Source: Methylobacter sp. (GTDB taxonomy: Bacteria > Pseudomonadota > Gammaproteobacteria > Methylococcales > Methylomonadaceae). Taken from it: DNA of 42,774 nt. The notes under the pieces are model-generated. The model was not told the DNA's origin and did not search any database. It was given only the letters and a program-made list of their open reading frames with translations. Of the stretch, positions 1-7,624 are shown piece after piece (positions within the stretch are counted from its first letter, which is position 1; each line of letters starts with the position of its first letter). The position numbers and the translations under genes are program-made. Location of the stretch: the NCBI GenBank assembly GCA_004299305.1, contig SCPZ01000071.1, positions 1-42,774 on the forward strand, in the 5' to 3' direction.

Positions 1-322
1 CATTTTGACAATGCCGGAAGGCGACACACGCTACTCTGCGCGTTTGGGATGGATCAAAAAAGAATTTACCAAGGCATACCTTGCTGCTGGCGGCAAAGAA
101 CAAGCGCGTAGCAATTCACGGATTAGGCAAAGGCGGCGCGGAGTTTGACAACGCCGATATTGGGAACATGCCCTGCGAGACGAAAACGATTATGCCCGAC
201 ATTTCGATTATATCCACTACAACCCGGTTAAACATGGATACGTGGAATCGGTGCAGGACTGGCCTTATTCCACTTTTCACCGCTGGGTTAAACAGGGGGT
301 TTACCCTGCTGATGCAAGCTGA
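1..322 (+). pseudogene. REP-associated tyrosine transposase (RAYT, Y1_Tnp/TnpA_REP family), 3' part, broken
   Basis: Reading from base 2, the frame gives the C-terminal part of a RAYT, with the family's PEGD, WIKKEF and FDYIHYNPVKHGYV blocks followed by DWPYSTF and a YPAD tail, ending at the TGA at 320-322. The 5' part lies outside the window. An in-frame TGA at 146-148 falls where the family normally has Trp (RGVW-QRR-WEH), so a TGG-to-TGA change has split the protein; the reading frame is otherwise intact on both sides. RAYTs are single-strand transposases that act on REP palindromes, and REP-type palindromes of the GTTCCCACG kind occur at 7940-7970 and 39257-39492. Not functional as read, unless the stop is suppressed. 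Confidence 0.75.
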
Positions 323-323
323 T

Positions 324-728
324 TTAAAATCCCACCCAATTCTCAATCCTAAGTCCTGCAACACGAGCAAATTCTTTGGTGTTATTGGTCACTAAAATCA
401 AACCTTCACTTCGCGCATGTCCGGCAATATGCAGATCATTAACGCCGATGCTGTTGCCCTGTTTTTCCAGGGTTCCGCGAATGTCGCCATAATGCGCGGC
501 GGCTTTGGCGGTGTAATCCAATACTTCTAAACGTGAGACAAAATCTTCAACCTGAGCCAGATTATGTACGGGTTGTGCGCTTTTTTCGACGCCATGCAGC
601 AACTCGGCCAGTGTTATCGCGGAAATGCACATCTGCCCCACATGTTGATTAAAAATCGCCAAAACTTCGATGGGGCGGCGTTTAAGCACATAAATAACGA
701 TGTTGGTATCGAGCATGACTTTAAGCAT
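324..728 (-). CDS. vapC: VapC-like PIN-domain ribonuclease toxin
   Basis: A 134-residue PIN-domain protein, the usual VapC length. The N-terminus MLKVMLDTNIVIYVLK has the first acidic residue Asp7; Glu42 (LAELLHG) and Asp98 (GVNDLHIAGHA) supply the next two metal ligands. The fourth position, usually Asp in VTNDREF, reads VTNNTKEF here, a common tolerated variant. VapC toxins are Mg-dependent RNases that cleave tRNA or rRNA and are neutralised by VapB. The ATG overlaps the stop of vapB by one base (TAATG), so translation is probably coupled. The stop lies one base from the end of the RAYT remnant on the opposite strand. Family call firm; its RNA target cannot be told. Confidence 0.9.
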   Translation of the reverse strand: MLKVMLDTNIVIYVLKRRPIEVLAIFNQHVGQMCISAITLAELLHGVEKSAQPVHNLAQVEDFVSRLEVLDYTAKAAAHYGDIRGTLEKQGNSIGVNDLHIAGHARSEGLILVTNNTKEFARVAGLRIENWVGF

Positions 729-961
729 TACAAGGCTTCTCGATCCGTTTCGGTTTGTTCGGCGCGTTCTGCCAGAAAATCGTCGCTGACTTTTTCCCCG
801 CTTAAAAAGAAACTGTCCCAGGTATGTTCAACCGGGCAAAGTATGCGCTCCTCGCCATTGACGCGAATAGCGACTTTTTTTACCGAATCCTTAAAACGGA
901 CTTCCGCAGGCAAGCGCACGGCTTGGGTTTTGTTATTGTTAAAAATCGAACCTTGTAACAT
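728..961 (-). CDS. vapB: VapB-like AbrB/SpoVT-type antitoxin
   Basis: A 77-residue protein beginning MLQGSIFNNNKTQAVRLPAE, the swapped-hairpin AbrB DNA-binding signature of VapB/MazE antitoxins (N-x-x-x-QAVRLP). The acidic C-terminus (SDDFLAERAEQTETDRE) is the part expected to wrap the toxin. A TGAGG ribosome site precedes the ATG. It is first in the operon with vapC, and such antitoxins usually repress their own promoter, which must lie in the AT-rich stretch 962-1020. Confidence 0.88.
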   Translation of the reverse strand: MLQGSIFNNNKTQAVRLPAEVRFKDSVKKVAIRVNGEERILCPVEHTWDSFFLSGEKVSDDFLAERAEQTETDREAL

Positions 962-969
962 GATAGACC

Positions 970-1083
970 TCAGTAGTATTTGTATATATTTTTAGTATAT
1001 ACCTGGTGTTTACAGTCAACAAGCCCCAACACTTTCAGGCGCTCAATTGTGGAATCATCTAATTTGACAGCTTTGCTGGTCAT
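970..1083 (-). pseudogene. N-terminal fragment of a ribbon-helix-helix (CopG-like) antitoxin
   Basis: A 37-codon frame starting at the ATG 1083-1081 reads MTSKAVKLDDSTIERLKVLG, which resembles the start of CopG/RelB-type antitoxins (beta strand then helix), then runs into unrelated sequence and stops at 970. It overlaps the expected vapBC promoter. Together with the RelE fragment just upstream on the same strand it looks like debris of a toxin-antitoxin pair, although the order (toxin first) is reversed from classic relBE. Short, so the assignment is tentative. Confidence 0.4.
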
Positions 1084-1134
1084 GGCTGGCTTCCTGAGTA
1101 TTAAAAGATAATACCTAAGCCTATCCCTTTCAAA

Positions 1135-1346
1135 CTATTCCTTCAACAAGGCGCTGTCATTAAGTTGATACTTGTTCCGATACACTTCACGCCAGTTGCC
1201 GATTTTCACAATCAGTATGCGCAAAGCGCCGTCTTCTATGCTAATGATGCGGTAGTTGCCCACTCGATATTTCCAAAAGTCGTCAAGACGCGAGCCTTTA
1301 ACACTTCCCAATGCTACGCGGGTCATCAAGAACGGCTAGGGAAGTT
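1135..1346 (-). pseudogene. RelE/ParE-family toxin remnant (C-terminal half, frameshifted)
   Basis: The open part encodes the RelE C-terminal half: SRLDDFWKYRVGNYRIIS, then ALRILIVKIGNWREVYR, which carries the conserved YRVG-YRII and REVYR blocks and the basic residues of the active site. Just upstream, another frame reads LDDPRSIGK, the block that normally precedes it, so a small indel near 1310-1320 has shifted the frame. The N-terminal half (about 40 residues in intact homologues) is not found further upstream. The open frame itself would need a TTG start with no ribosome site. Judged a decayed gene. Confidence 0.65.
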
Positions 1347-1425
1347 AGGGTCAGTTCTAACAATCCAACAAATGCACATCAGTACAGTGTCATTGCAACA
1401 AACCATCAAATAAAGACACAAAAAT

Positions 1426-1444
1426 AGATACACGCCGTGTATCT
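1426..1444. promoter_or_regulatory. 19-bp perfect palindrome, likely TacA operator
   Basis: AGATACACG-C-CGTGTATCT is a perfect inverted repeat with 9-bp arms around one base, 43 bp before the tacA start codon. DUF1778/RHH antitoxins bind such short palindromes to repress their own operon. Binding by the adjacent gene product is inferred from position. Confidence 0.65.
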
Positions 1445-1487
1445 GATATGGTATGGTTGATGTAGATTGAAATAAAGAGGAATTTTT

Positions 1488-1775
1488 ATGTCTTACAGCC
1501 AAACATCAACCGATACACAAACTCAGGCGGTTAACTTGCGCGTTCGCCGCGATATTCGCGCCTTGATTGATAGGGCGGCAAAGGCGCAGGGCAAGACGCG
1601 CTCTGACTTTATGATTGACGCCGCTCGACGTGCAGCGGAAGAATCTTTGCTTGACCAAACACTGGTGCGGCTTGATCAAGAAACTTACGAGCATTTCCTT
1701 GAGGTTCTCGACAGCCCGCCTAGTGGTGAAGGGTTTGAGCGGCTGATGGCTGCCGCAAAACCTTGGAATGGATAA
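1488..1775 (+). CDS. tacA: DUF1778 (TacA-type) ribbon-helix-helix antitoxin
   Basis: A 95-residue protein. Residues 14-50 (AVNLRVRRDIRALIDRAA then GKTRSDFMIDAARRAAE) form the ribbon-helix-helix DNA-binding unit typical of DUF1778; the C-terminal tail (LDQETYEHFLEVLDSPPSG, then a hydrophobic helix) is the neutralising region that occupies the toxin's active site in characterised TacAT pairs. A strong AAGAGGAA ribosome site precedes the ATG. Its TAA overlaps the ATG of the GNAT toxin (TAATG). The palindrome at 1426-1444 is the likely autoregulatory operator. Confidence 0.9.
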   Translation: MSYSQTSTDTQTQAVNLRVRRDIRALIDRAAKAQGKTRSDFMIDAARRAAEESLLDQTLVRLDQETYEHFLEVLDSPPSGEGFERLMAAAKPWNG

Positions 1776-2254
1776 TGCTGTCTTCCCCCGTTCTGTTAGC
1801 TACGGATCATCAGTTTGATGATTTTGCCTGTGGTGTCGATAGCCTTGATGATTGGCTGAAGAGGCGGGCGCACCCTAATCAGGTCAGCGGAGCGTCTCGC
1901 ACTTATGTGGTGTCGGAAGGGAAAAAGGTTGTTGGTTATTACTGTCTGGCTTCAGGCGCACTGGAGTTGAACGATGCTCCCGCATCAGTCAGTCGCAATA
2001 TGCCCGATCCTGTTCCTGTCGCCATTCTTGGTCGTCTTGCTGTTGATAAATCCTGTCAGGGCAGAGGGCTTGGGGTTGCCTTGCTTCAAGATGCCGTCGG
2101 TCGCACGGCGCAAGCAGGCGGCATTCTTGGTATACGCGGGCTCCTTGTCCATGCGCTTTCGATTGAAGCAAAGGCTTTTTATGAACATCACGGGTTTGTC
2201 GCATCGCCGACACAACCCATGACTTTGATCCTGTCGCTAAAGGGACTTGTGTAA
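1775..2254 (+). CDS. tacT: GNAT acetyltransferase toxin (TacT-type)
   Basis: A GNAT-fold protein of 159 residues if begun at the ATG 1775, chosen over the upstream TTG at 1763 because it forms a TAATG junction with tacA. Acetyl-CoA-binding motif A is plain (AILGRLAVDKSCQGRGLG), as is the C-terminal AFYEHHGF block with the catalytic-type Tyr. TacT toxins acetylate the amino group of aminoacyl-tRNAs and stop translation; TacA inhibits and co-represses. Adjacent and co-oriented with a DUF1778 antitoxin, so the pair is a type II toxin-antitoxin module. Which aminoacyl-tRNA it would hit is unknown. Confidence 0.9.
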   Translation: MLSSPVLLATDHQFDDFACGVDSLDDWLKRRAHPNQVSGASRTYVVSEGKKVVGYYCLASGALELNDAPASVSRNMPDPVPVAILGRLAVDKSCQGRGLGVALLQDAVGRTAQAGGILGIRGLLVHALSIEAKAFYEHHGFVASPTQPMTLILSLKGLV

Positions 2255-2307
2255 TTATTGATGGCTCTTAGAGGGGCTTGTTCAGCCGTTGTCCAGTCCG
2301 ATTTGAT

Positions 2308-2616
2308 TTAAACCAAATGCACTTCCAGTTTTTTACCCACCGCAGCGGCGTATTTGCGTAAGGTGTCGATAGATGGCGAATGTTTGCCTGAGACCAAGGC
2401 GCTTTCCAGGCGCGCCACTGCCGAGGGTTTTGTGCCCATGCGTTTAGCGACTTGCGCTTGGGTTAATCCGGCTTCGCGTCTGGCGCTGAGTATTTCGTCG
2501 AGTATGGCGTATGTTGTGATGTTGGCGTCATAATCCGCTTTTACCGCTGGATTGCTTAATAATTGTTCGCGAAATGCGGCATCGTGTGGAACGGGTTGGT
2601 AAGTATCGTTAGCCAT
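2308..2616 (-). CDS. XRE-family HTH protein, HigA-like antitoxin without visible toxin
   Basis: A 102-residue protein with a helix-turn-helix at about residues 44-90 (ARREAGLTQAQVAKRMGTK, then PSAVARLESALVSGKHSPS, then TLRKYAAAVGKKLEVHLV). The N-terminal 40 residues resemble those of HigA-type antitoxins. An AGAGG ribosome site precedes the ATG. Its usual partner, a RelE/HigB toxin, should sit directly upstream on the minus strand, but that space (2617-2726) holds only a fold-back sequence, so it is an orphan antitoxin or stand-alone regulator. Confidence 0.8.
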   Translation of the reverse strand: MANDTYQPVPHDAAFREQLLSNPAVKADYDANITTYAILDEILSARREAGLTQAQVAKRMGTKPSAVARLESALVSGKHSPSIDTLRKYAAAVGKKLEVHLV

Positions 2617-2639
2617 GGTTAACCTCTTTGGCTAGCAAC

Positions 2640-2702
2640 TTAAGCCGGGACAGATAACATCCCTTTGAGGGATGTTATCTGTAAAATCGTCCCGCCTTAA
2701 AT
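2640..2702. repeat. long fold-back sequence between the HTH gene and the cyd operon
   Basis: The core ACAGATAACATCCCT (2650-2664), TTG, AGGGATGTTATCTGT (2668-2682) is a perfect 15-bp inverted repeat. Outside it, TTAAGCCGGGAC and GTCCCGCCTTAA pair with one mismatch across a small bulge, giving a hairpin of about 60 bases. It has no U-tract, so it is not a textbook terminator. It could end the cyd transcript, serve as an operator for the adjacent HTH protein, or be a small mobile repeat. Confidence 0.6.
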
Positions 2703-2726
2703 TGGAAGCCAAAATCAGGGAGGGGG

Positions 2727-3296
2727 TTATAAACAGCTCTTTGCCGCTGCAACCCTGATCAATTCATCCACTTCATTGCTTGTTGCTGCAAAATCTTCAG
2801 TTGATACGGAGTATTCGGCAACCCCAACAGCGGCTTCAACAACTACGCCCGGCGCTTTAACACGTTCTGAAATTTCATTTTTAATCTGCGCCGCGATTTG
2901 CTCGGCTTTTTTCAATGGTGAACCCGGCATTGCAATAAGAAAATCCTGGTCGCTCATTCTTGCCGCAATATCAACGCCCGCCCTGATGTCTTCTTTAACG
3001 CAATCGGCCACGCCGCGTAATATGGCGTCCATTTCATGCTCAGGTAAATTATTATTCCTGGTTTTAAAACCTCTTAAACTGATAAAAAGAATAGAAAAAG
3101 GAAAACCGTTGAGTTTGGAGTTCTCGACTTTTTCCTTTAATCGCCCCAGCATGGTGTCTTTGGTCATTAACTGGGTTAGCGGGTCTAGGGGGATATGTTC
3201 CCTGTCCCAGGTTTCCTGGGCTTCCAGCCGCAGTACGTTGATAATGCCTAATGAGCAGGCCAGTAATAATCCAAGTATCCAGGTGAAATACCACAT
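2727..3296 (-). CDS. cydX: CydX-like cytochrome bd small subunit fused to a degenerate GGDEF domain
   Basis: A 189-residue protein and third gene of the cyd operon, 9 bp after cydB, exactly where cydX sits. Residues 1-28 (MWYFTWILGLLLACSLGIIN then VLRLEAQE) match the CydX/YbgT signature almost residue for residue: MWYF-WILG-LLACS-G-I-L-LE. CydX is a 30-40 residue single-span subunit that stabilises the haems of CydAB. Here the frame continues: from residue 38 (DPLTQLMTKDTMLGRL) it follows the fold of a GGDEF domain to about residue 186. The signature motif reads SDQDF (115-119) instead of GGDEF, and the metal Asp positions in FIDLDGFK are Ser73 and Arg75, so diguanylate cyclase activity is unlikely; GTP or c-di-GMP binding or a purely structural role is possible. 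The domain stops short of the usual C-terminal ALYRAK helix. Confidence 0.88.
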   Translation of the reverse strand: MWYFTWILGLLLACSLGIINVLRLEAQETWDREHIPLDPLTQLMTKDTMLGRLKEKVENSKLNGFPFSILFISLRGFKTRNNNLPEHEMDAILRGVADCVKEDIRAGVDIAARMSDQDFLIAMPGSPLKKAEQIAAQIKNEISERVKAPGVVVEAAVGVAEYSVSTEDFAATSNEVDELIRVAAAKSCL

Positions 3297-3305
3297 AGTA
3301 ATCTC

Positions 3306-4445
3306 CTAATAAGCCGTGTGATCGTTTTGTTGAATGTGTTCCAGCGTGACTTTGCCGCGCAATACACGGAACACCCAAGCGGTGTAAGTGACAACGATGG
3401 GTAAAAAAATCACCGTCACCCAGAACATGATGTTTAAGGTGGTAAGGCTGGAACTGGCGTCCCATACGGTCAGGGAGCTGTTCAAGGCCGAGCTTGACGG
3501 CATCAGGAACGGAAACATCGACACGCCCGCCGTTAAAATAACCGAAGTTAATACTAATGAGCTGCTTATAAACGCCAAGCCGGTGCGGTCAATTTTTGAC
3601 AGTACGATGGTTGCCGCTCCGGCAATAAAAGCCAGGGCGGGAATAATCCATAACACCGGACAATGCGCATAGTTATCCAGCCACAATCCCGGTTCTTTGA
3701 TGACTGTTTTTTCCAGTGGGTTGGATGGCGCGTTATGGAGGATTTCACTGCTGATATGGTAACCGTCAATATTGGCAACCCAGATGCCTGCCACAGCAAA
3801 AATGACTAAGGTTACGATTGCCGCAACAGTAACCACTTTTTTACAGCGCAGGTTAATGTCGCCCTCGGTTTTTAGCTGTAAATAGACTGCGCCATGCATA
3901 ACCAGCATCGATAAGCTAACTACTCCCGCCGCCAATGCAAAAGGGTTTAATAAGGCCCAGAATGAACCGGTATAAAAAATACGCATATCGTTATCGAAGT
4001 GGAACGGCACGCCTTGCAGTAAGTTGCCGAAAGCGACGCCGAAAATCAAGGCTGGCACCAAGCCGCCGACAAACAAGGCAATATCCCAGTTGTTGCGCCA
4101 TGTTTGGCTGGGCAGTTTGCTGCGGTAATCAAAGCCTATCGGCCTTAAAAATAACGCAAACAAGGTCAGTAACAAGGCGAAATAAAATCCTGAAAAGGCT
4201 ACGGAATACGCGATAGGCCAAGCCGCAAACAATGCGCCGCCGCCGGTTACCAGCCAAATCTGGTTGCCTTCCCAGGTTGCGCCTATGGAATTGATAATGA
4301 CGCGGCGTTCGGTGTCGTTTTTGCCTAAAAAGGGTAAAAGAATGGCTACGCCGAGGTCAAAACCGTCGGTAATCGCAAAGCCGATCAATAACGCGCCTAA
4401 TAAAGCCCACCAGATCAAGCGCAGGGTTTCATAATCGAAAATCAT
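3306..4445 (-). CDS. cydB: cytochrome bd ubiquinol oxidase subunit II
   Basis: A 379-residue multi-span protein, the same length as E. coli CydB, with its landmarks in order: WWALLGALLIGFAITDGFDL, NDTERRVIINSIGATWEGNQ, TGGGALFAAWP, PIGFDYRSK, AFGNLLQGVPF and FPFLMPSS. It pairs with CydA in the quinol oxidase that reduces O2 to water with high affinity and contributes to proton-motive force. Its ATG overlaps the cydA stop by 4 bp, and the CydX-GGDEF gene follows 9 bp after its stop, so the three are one transcript. Confidence 0.96.
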   Translation of the reverse strand: MIFDYETLRLIWWALLGALLIGFAITDGFDLGVAILLPFLGKNDTERRVIINSIGATWEGNQIWLVTGGGALFAAWPIAYSVAFSGFYFALLLTLFALFLRPIGFDYRSKLPSQTWRNNWDIALFVGGLVPALIFGVAFGNLLQGVPFHFDNDMRIFYTGSFWALLNPFALAAGVVSLSMLVMHGAVYLQLKTEGDINLRCKKVVTVAAIVTLVIFAVAGIWVANIDGYHISSEILHNAPSNPLEKTVIKEPGLWLDNYAHCPVLWIIPALAFIAGAATIVLSKIDRTGLAFISSSLVLTSVILTAGVSMFPFLMPSSSALNSSLTVWDASSSLTTLNIMFWVTVIFLPIVVTYTAWVFRVLRGKVTLEHIQQNDHTAY

Positions 4446-6007
4446 AGTGATGCTCCTGTGGCGATTTCAAAATGGTAGCGGCCTTTATGCAGGCTGCTGG
4501 GGCCTAACTTGATGAATTTAAGCATCAAGAATAGTTCGATGATCAAAAATACCGTATATAAACCGATGTAGCCTGCCAAACTCAGGTATATATCCAGTTC
4601 GGTTAGGGACGAGGTGCTTAAGAATGTCGGCAGAATCTCCGCGATAGTCCAGGGTTGGCGACCGAACTCGGCGACAAACCAGCCCATTTCGCAGGCAATC
4701 CAGGGCAAGGGCATGATGTAAAGACTGGAACGCAACAACCAGTTTTGCCTGCATTTACGAATCGAGCTGGCGATAACTGCGAAAATAAATATCCCCAGCA
4801 TGATAAAGCCGCAAGCCACCATAATTCGGAAGGTCCAAAACAAGGGCACGACCCTGGGTATAGAATATTGCGCCGCCAGTTCTATTTGCTCATCGGTCGC
4901 ATCGACCACTTTTTCGGTATAGCGTTTGAGCAACAGGCCGTAACCTAAGTCATTCTTGTAGCTGGTGAACTCGTCACGGATCATGGGATCCCTGTTGCCG
5001 CTTGTTCTTAATATTTGCAACAGTTCGTAAGCCTTCATGCCGTTACGAATACGCGAGCGGTTTTTTTCCAGAATCTCCGATAAACCGGAAATCGGCGTAT
5101 CGATGGAACGGGTGCCGATCAAGCCCAATACCCAGGGGATTTTGATCGCGTAATGCGTTTTCATGGCTTCCTGGTCGGGGATGCCGATCAGGGTAAATGC
5201 GGCGGGCGGTTCTACGGTGTGCCATTCGGCTTCGATAGCGGCCAGTTTGGTTTTTTGCACTTCGCCGTCGGTATAGCCGCTTTCATCGCCCAACACAATC
5301 ACCGAAAGGATTGCTGCCAAGCCAAAGCCTGCGGCGATGGTATAAGAGCGTTGCGCAAAAGCCGCATCGCGACCTTTCAGCATGTAATAAGCGCTGATGC
5401 CCAGCACGAAAACAGAGGCTGTGGTGTAACCTGCGGCAACGGTATGGACGAATTTAACCTGGGCTGCCGGGTTAAATAACAATGCGCCGAAGCTGGAGAT
5501 TTCCATGCGCATGGTTTCGTAATTAAACTCCGCGCCGACCGGGTTTTGCATCCAACCGTTGGCGACCAGAATCCATAATGCGGACAGGTTGGTTCCCAAT
5601 GCAACCAGCCAGGTCACTAACAAATGTTGTCCTTTGCCCAGCTTATCCCAGCCAAAGAAAAACAGGCCGACAAAGGTGGATTCCAGGAAAAACGCCATCA
5701 AGCCCTCGATGGCAAGCGGCGCGCCGAAAATGTCGCCGACATAGTGCGAGAAATACGACCAGTTCATGCCGAATTGAAATTCCATGGTCAAACCGGTGGT
5801 AACGCCCAGTGCGAAATTGATGCCGAATAATTTCCCCCAGAATTGGGTCATATCCTTGTAAATTTCCTTGCCGGTCATGACATAGGTCGATTCCATTATC
5901 GCCAGTAAAAACGATAAACCTAATGTTAATGGGACAAATAGAAAATGGTATAGAGAAGTTGCTGCAAATTGCCAGCGTGATAAATCAACTACGGCCTCTG
6001 AAATCAT
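4442..6007 (-). CDS. cydA: cytochrome bd ubiquinol oxidase subunit I
   Basis: The start ATG at 6007 is chosen because an AAGGAG ribosome site lies just before it and MISEAVVDLSRWQFAATSLY is the family N-terminus; the open frame extends further upstream without similarity. This gives 521 residues, as in E. coli CydA (522). The haem and quinol regions are present: the first His ligand in SLYHFLFVPL, the Q-loop start GDESGYTDGEVQKTKL, and GRQPW near the C-terminus. The Q-loop is the long E. coli-type version (PPAAFTLIGIPDQE through RSIDTPISGL to IPRVVPLFWTFRIM). Terminal oxidase for low oxygen, and resistant to sulfide in characterised bd enzymes, which suits the divergent sqr gene. Confidence 0.97.
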   Translation of the reverse strand: MISEAVVDLSRWQFAATSLYHFLFVPLTLGLSFLLAIMESTYVMTGKEIYKDMTQFWGKLFGINFALGVTTGLTMEFQFGMNWSYFSHYVGDIFGAPLAIEGLMAFFLESTFVGLFFFGWDKLGKGQHLLVTWLVALGTNLSALWILVANGWMQNPVGAEFNYETMRMEISSFGALLFNPAAQVKFVHTVAAGYTTASVFVLGISAYYMLKGRDAAFAQRSYTIAAGFGLAAILSVIVLGDESGYTDGEVQKTKLAAIEAEWHTVEPPAAFTLIGIPDQEAMKTHYAIKIPWVLGLIGTRSIDTPISGLSEILEKNRSRIRNGMKAYELLQILRTSGNRDPMIRDEFTSYKNDLGYGLLLKRYTEKVVDATDEQIELAAQYSIPRVVPLFWTFRIMVACGFIMLGIFIFAVIASSIRKCRQNWLLRSSLYIMPLPWIACEMGWFVAEFGRQPWTIAEILPTFLSTSSLTELDIYLSLAGYIGLYTVFLIIELFLMLKFIKLGPSSLHKGRYHFEIATGASL

Positions 6008-6342
6008 TTGTTCTCCTTGGGTTGCAGTCCTGTAGACCAGGACTTGAGAAAATGGCACTGGATACAGCGTATGCCTGTTGTGATTAAAACAAATTACCTG
6101 CAAAGAAACAACTCGCGTCTGAGTTCGATTTTTAACCTAACAATTAATCTTGTGTGTTAGGAACGAACCGTGCTATTGTTTATTAACGTTTTCTAATATA
6201 CTAAATTTGTCTGATCGGGTACGGATGTGATTTTTTTACTGCTCAGTAGATTTACTAATTAACTTTAATGAGATTTTCAATTAACCTTGGTCGATTGGAA
6301 AAAACACAAGGCACGCAATAAACTATTAATCAGGAGAATATC
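6008..6342. promoter_or_regulatory. divergent control region between cydA and sqr
   Basis: 335 bp without a gene, AT-rich, that must contain both divergent promoters. An inverted repeat CCTAACA (6136-6142), 12 bases, TGTTAGG (6155-6161) lies roughly midway and is a candidate regulator site. I could not match it confidently to FNR, ArcA or NsrR consensus. AGGAG at 6331-6335 is the sqr ribosome site. Promoter hexamers are not clear enough to place. Confidence 0.5.
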
Positions 6343-7623
6343 ATGGCTCGAATTGTAATTTTAGGTGCTGGCATTGGCGGCGTACCAATGGCTTATGAAA
6401 TGAAGGAAACGGTAGGAAAAAATCATGATGTTATCGTGATTTCAGATAGTCCTACTTTTCATTTTGTTCCGTCAAATCCCTGGGTTCCACCCAGATGGCG
6501 GACACCGGAAGAGTTAAAGGTTGAATTAGCTCCTGTTTTTAAAAAGAAAGGCATAGAATTCATTCAAAAAGCCGCAGCAAAAGTTGACCCGGTTAATAAT
6601 CAGGTTCATCTGGATGATGGTTCAGCCGTTGCTTACGATTTCCTGGTTATTGCTACAGGGCCACGCCTGGCTTTCGATGAAGTTCCCGGTTTAGGCCCGG
6701 ACGGTTATACCTCCTCGGTATGTCATGTCGATCATGCGGCGGTTGCGGCTCAGGATTGGGATAAATTTATGGAAAATCCCGGCCCGATTGTGATCGGAGC
6801 GGTTCAGGGCGCATCCTGTTACGGTCCTGCCTATGAATATTTAATGATTCTTGAAACCGAGTTGCGCAGAAGAAAAATTCGCGACCAAGTGCCGATGACG
6901 TTCGTTACTGCGGAACCTTACATCGGGCATTTAGGCCTGGGCGGAGTAGGGGATACCAAAGGCCTGTTGGAAAGCGCCTTGCGCGATAAGACTATTAAAT
7001 GGATAACCAATGCCAAGGTCGACAAAATCGAAGCAGGTATGATGTTTGTGACCGAAGTCGATGATGAAGGCAATGACAAGAAAAAACATGAGCTGCCTTT
7101 CAAGCATTCAATGATGTTACCTGCCTTTACCGGCGTTGACGCGGTGCGTAATGTCGGCGTTGAAGGCTTGGTTAACCCGCGTGGCTTTGTTTTGGTGGAT
7201 GAACATCAGCGTAATAAAGCCTTTAAAAATATCTATTCCGTCGGCGTTTGTATCGCCATTCCTCCCATTGAAAAGACTCCGCTGCCGGTTGGCGCGCCGA
7301 AAACCGGCTATATGATCGAGTCTATGGTGACTGCCACAGCGCATAACATTGCCGATGAATTAGCGGGCAAGGAGCCGACGCATAAAGCTACCTGGAATGC
7401 CTTATGTTTGGCCGATTTTGGCGATTCCGGCGTGGCTTTTCTGGCCAAGCCGCAAATTCCGCCGCGTAATACAACCTGGTCTGCACAAGGTAAATGGGTG
7501 CATTTGGCTAAGATCGGTTTTGAGAAATATTTCATGCGTAAAATCAGAAATGGCATCAGCGAGCCTTTTTATGAAAGAGCCATGCTCAAATTAATAGGCG
7601 TAGTCCGTTTGAAGGGAAAGTAA
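6343..7623 (+). CDS. sqr: sulfide:quinone oxidoreductase, type I
   Basis: A 426-residue flavoprotein very close in pattern to Acidithiobacillus ferrooxidans SQR. The FAD-binding GAGIGGVP lies at residues 8-15, and [47 protein letters not shown] and [15 protein letters not shown] follow in order. The three redox cysteines of type I enzymes fit Cys127, Cys159 and Cys355. The enzyme oxidises sulfide to polysulfide at the membrane and passes electrons to quinone; the C-terminal amphipathic helices ([19 protein letters not shown]) fit monotopic membrane attachment. Divergent from cydA, so quinol made here could feed the bd oxidase. The downstream gene begins one base after its stop. Confidence 0.94.
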   Translation: MARIVILGAGIGGVPMAYEMKETVGKNHDVIVISDSPTFHFVPSNPWVPPRWRTPEELKVELAPVFKKKGIEFIQKAAAKVDPVNNQVHLDDGSAVAYDFLVIATGPRLAFDEVPGLGPDGYTSSVCHVDHAAVAAQDWDKFMENPGPIVIGAVQGASCYGPAYEYLMILETELRRRKIRDQVPMTFVTAEPYIGHLGLGGVGDTKGLLESALRDKTIKWITNAKVDKIEAGMMFVTEVDDEGNDKKKHELPFKHSMMLPAFTGVDAVRNVGVEGLVNPRGFVLVDEHQRNKAFKNIYSVGVCIAIPPIEKTPLPVGAPKTGYMIESMVTATAHNIADELAGKEPTHKATWNALCLADFGDSGVAFLAKPQIPPRNTTWSAQGKWVHLAKIGFEKYFMRKIRNGISEPFYERAMLKLIGVVRLKGK

Positions 7624-7624
7624 G

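Noticed and set aside
2727-3296. Annotating this gene simply as a diguanylate cyclase
   Set aside because: The GGDEF signature is SDQDF and the metal-binding Asp residues are replaced, while the N-terminus is plainly CydX.
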